Shown piece after piece: positions 62,368 through 64,000 of a DNA stretch of 64,000 nt. Position numbers and translations under genes: made by a program. This DNA is from an uncultured Alphaproteobacteria bacterium (GTDB taxonomy: Bacteria > Pseudomonadota > Alphaproteobacteria > Micropepsales > Micropepsaceae). Location: positions 42,446 through 106,445 of the forward strand of contig CAILUV010000016.1 in NCBI GenBank assembly GCA_903837555.1, read 5' to 3'. Positions within the stretch are counted from its first letter, which is position 1. Each line of letters starts with the position of its first letter. The notes beneath the pieces were generated by a model that saw nothing but the letters and a program-made list of their open reading frames with translations, ran no database searches and was not told where the DNA came from.

Positions 62368-63210
62368 ATGGCGCAAAAACTGCTGGTCTATCAATCGCTG
62401 TGGGCGATGGAACGCCGCCGCCCCGACGGCGCGGAGTGGGAGCTGGACGAAAAGCTCGCCATGATCCGCGATGCCGGGTTCGACGGCTGCGGCGTGCGCT
62501 TCATAGATGCAGATTATGCGCGGTCTGTGACGGATTTTTTGCGCCGCCACGACATGACCTGGCAGGCGCAGTGCTATCCGCAGACCGTCGACGACCTGAA
62601 GCTGGCGCTGGCGCTGGTGCGGGAGCTGGGCGCCGATCACCTGAACCTGCAGCCGGACGTGCGGCCCTACACGCTGGAGGAATGCGTTCCGTATATCGAC
62701 GGCTGGCGCAGGCTGGCGGCCGATGCGGGCGTCGAGATGCATATCGAGACCCATCGCGACCGCATGACCACCGATCTGTTCTTCACGCTGCATCTGCTGG
62801 ATCGCTTCCCCGACCTGCGTTTCACCGCCGACCTGTCGCACTATGTGGTGGGGCGCGAATTCGCCTGGCCGATCGCACCCGAAAACCACGCCATGATGAA
62901 GCGCATCCTGGACAATAGCTGGGGCATCCATGGCCGCGTCGCCAGCCGCGAGCAGATTCAGGTGCAGTTCAACTTCCCCCAGCACCTGGACTGGTTGGAG
63001 CTGTTCATGGGCTGGTGGGAATATGGCATCCGGTCGTGGAAGAAGCGCGCCGGGCCGGACGAGACGCTGACCTTCCTGTGCGAGTTCGGGCCGCCGCCCT
63101 ATGCCATCACCGGCGCGGATGGCTATGAGCTGTCGGACCGCTGGCAGGAATCGCTGCAGATGAAGGACATGATCCGCGATCTGTGGGCGCGGATCGACGC
63201 CAATCCCTAA
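62368..63210 (+). CDS. Sugar phosphate isomerase/epimerase-like TIM-barrel protein
   Basis: A 280-residue AP-endonuclease-2-type TIM barrel. LDEKLAMIRDAGFDGCGVRF, ALVRELGADHLNLQPD, VEMHIETHRDRMTTDLFFTL, RFTADLSHYVVGREFA and FLCEFGPPPYAITG contain the metal-binding Glu, His and Asp positions of the xylose-isomerase-like fold. The precise sugar is unknown. It is convergent with the MFS gene (stop codons overlap). Confidence 0.8.
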   Translation: MAQKLLVYQSLWAMERRRPDGAEWELDEKLAMIRDAGFDGCGVRFIDADYARSVTDFLRRHDMTWQAQCYPQTVDDLKLALALVRELGADHLNLQPDVRPYTLEECVPYIDGWRRLAADAGVEMHIETHRDRMTTDLFFTLHLLDRFPDLRFTADLSHYVVGREFAWPIAPENHAMMKRILDNSWGIHGRVASREQIQVQFNFPQHLDWLELFMGWWEYGIRSWKKRAGPDETLTFLCEFGPPPYAITGADGYELSDRWQESLQMKDMIRDLWARIDANP

Positions 63211-64000
63211 TCGCGGTCCTGCACATCGTCTTCGCTGATGTCGTTCTTGTAGGTTTCCGGCCCGCACCACACTGCGAACGCCGTGACCAGCGACACCGCG
63301 ATCACATAGACCGCCACGCCCCAGGGCGCGCCCGCCATCCAGGCCACCAGCGTGGCGGCGATCAGCGGCGCCGGCCCGCCCGCGATGATCGAGCCTAGCT
63401 CGCGCGCAAAGGCAAAGCCGGAATAGCGCAGGCGCGGGCCGAACAGTTCGGCGAAATAGACCGCCTGCGGCCCGAACATGGCGCCGCAGCCAATGCCCAT
63501 CACGATGGCGAAGGCCAGCATGATCAGCGCCGGGTTCAGCGTGCCCACCAGCAGAAAAAACGGAAAGGCCGCGACGGCCGAGAACAGCGCCCCAAACATA
63601 TAGACGGGGCGGCGGCCGATGCGGTCGGATAGCCAGGCGAAATAGACCAGCCCGCAGGCCAGCGCGACATTGCCGACGATCACGGCGGCGATCGCCGTAG
63701 GCCGTTCAATCGAGAGATTGATCATCAGATAGGAGAGGCCGAACACCGGATACAGATAGCCCAGCGCATTTTCCGCCAGCCGCGCGCCGACCACGACGAA
63801 GAAATTGCGCGGGCTGCGCCGCACCGCTTCCAGCGCGGGAATTTTCAGCGGCGGGCGCTTGGCGCGGGCCGCTTCGAACACCGGGGTTTCCGACACCTTG
63901 GAGCGGATATAGACGCCCAGTGCCAAGAGCACAATCGATCCCAGGAAGGGCACGCGCCAGCCCCAGGTCATCAAATCTTCCGCCGCCAGCATGCCGATCA
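63207..64000 (-). CDS. MFS transporter (metabolite:H+ symporter type), 5' end outside window
   Basis: The last roughly 264 residues of a major facilitator carrier, with helices corresponding to TM6-TM12. DLMTWGWRVPFLGSIVLLALG and the loop WLSDRIGRRPVYMFGALFSA (the RxGRR-type motif) match the MHS group that transports organic acids such as shikimate, citrate or ketoglutarate. The N-terminus lies beyond base 64000. Overlaps the convergent TIM-barrel gene by four bases. Confidence 0.9.
   Translation of the reverse strand, partial: IGMLAAEDLMTWGWRVPFLGSIVLLALGVYIRSKVSETPVFEAARAKRPPLKIPALEAVRRSPRNFFVVVGARLAENALGYLYPVFGLSYLMINLSIERPTAIAAVIVGNVALACGLVYFAWLSDRIGRRPVYMFGALFSAVAAFPFFLLVGTLNPALIMLAFAIVMGIGCGAMFGPQAVYFAELFGPRLRYSGFAFARELGSIIAGGPAPLIAATLVAWMAGAPWGVAVYVIAVSLVTAFAVWCGPETYKNDISEDDVQDRD

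Noticed and set aside
1..64000. CRISPR arrays, insertion sequences, prophage or integrase genes
   Set aside because: No regularly spaced direct repeats, transposase motifs, integrase motifs or phage structural genes were seen on either strand.

Overview
The window is GC-rich chromosomal DNA with dense coding and alphaproteobacterial gene content. The indicators are a class I lysyl-tRNA synthetase, a UPF0314/DUF2585 membrane protein, DUF1289 and DUF971 proteins, the long-form dCTP deaminase, a SpeH-type S-adenosylmethionine decarboxylase and several PleC/DivJ-like histidine kinases. The abundance of secreted oxidoreductases (PQQ dehydrogenase, DUF1552/DUF1592 proteins, small cytochrome c, periplasmic cupins) fits a free-living heterotroph of the Rhizomicrobium/Micropepsaceae or Caulobacterales type. 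The exact genus is inference. No phage, transposase or CRISPR array is visible.

Layout. 1-7250: 3' part of an RND efflux permease, secreted alpha/beta hydrolases and dusA. 7258-8051: a lower-GC cyclase-fold gene broken at a homopolymer of eight G. 8071-15400: esterase, phosphohexomutase, zinc ribbon protein, cobA, a small DUF1289 protein, pepN and a gene remnant. 15431-19729: a polyamine group (PotD-like lipoprotein, speD, speE). 19767-27889: housekeeping block (thioredoxin-TPR protein, Lon-N domain protein, Trm112, DUF971, TetR, pyrD, S24 regulator, peroxiredoxin, lysS with two followers). 27979-35707: a hybrid histidine kinase interrupted by an in-frame TAA, a DinG-type helicase, dCTP deaminase, a probable structured RNA, a damaged GNAT gene and a short histidine kinase. 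35859-48719: a sugar-acid block (KdgT permease, esterase, gluconokinase, two SDRs, MFS transporter, IlvD/Edd dehydratase, FAH-fold hydrolase, cytochrome c, PQQ dehydrogenase, ThuA-like protein, GntR regulator). 49071-53362: SPINDLY-type glycosyltransferase, small proteins and DUF1552. 53364-64000: DUF1592 cytochrome-like protein, cupins, tRNA-Gly, rnk, alkaline phosphatase, an orphan Flp pilin, a TIM-barrel protein and the 3' part of an MFS transporter.

How the genes may work together. The most coherent unit is 38794-48719. A periplasmic quinoprotein and cytochrome c could oxidise a sugar to an aldonate, the MFS carrier import it, the IlvD/Edd enzyme dehydrate it to a 2-keto-3-deoxy acid, an SDR oxidise that to a diketo acid, and the FAH-fold hydrolase split it to pyruvate plus a hydroxy acid. 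The GntR regulator heads the minus-strand operon, and a similar AT-rich near-palindrome lies upstream of it and between the divergent MFS and SDR genes. The substrate is not determined by sequence.

The window also holds several decaying or rearranged loci: the G8 frameshift, the kinase nonsense codon, the GNAT gene, a glycine-zipper/remnant junction near 51150, a remnant after pepN and a half tRNA-Gly copy. Two copies of a two-hairpin intergenic repeat lie about 6.8 kb apart in opposite orientation.
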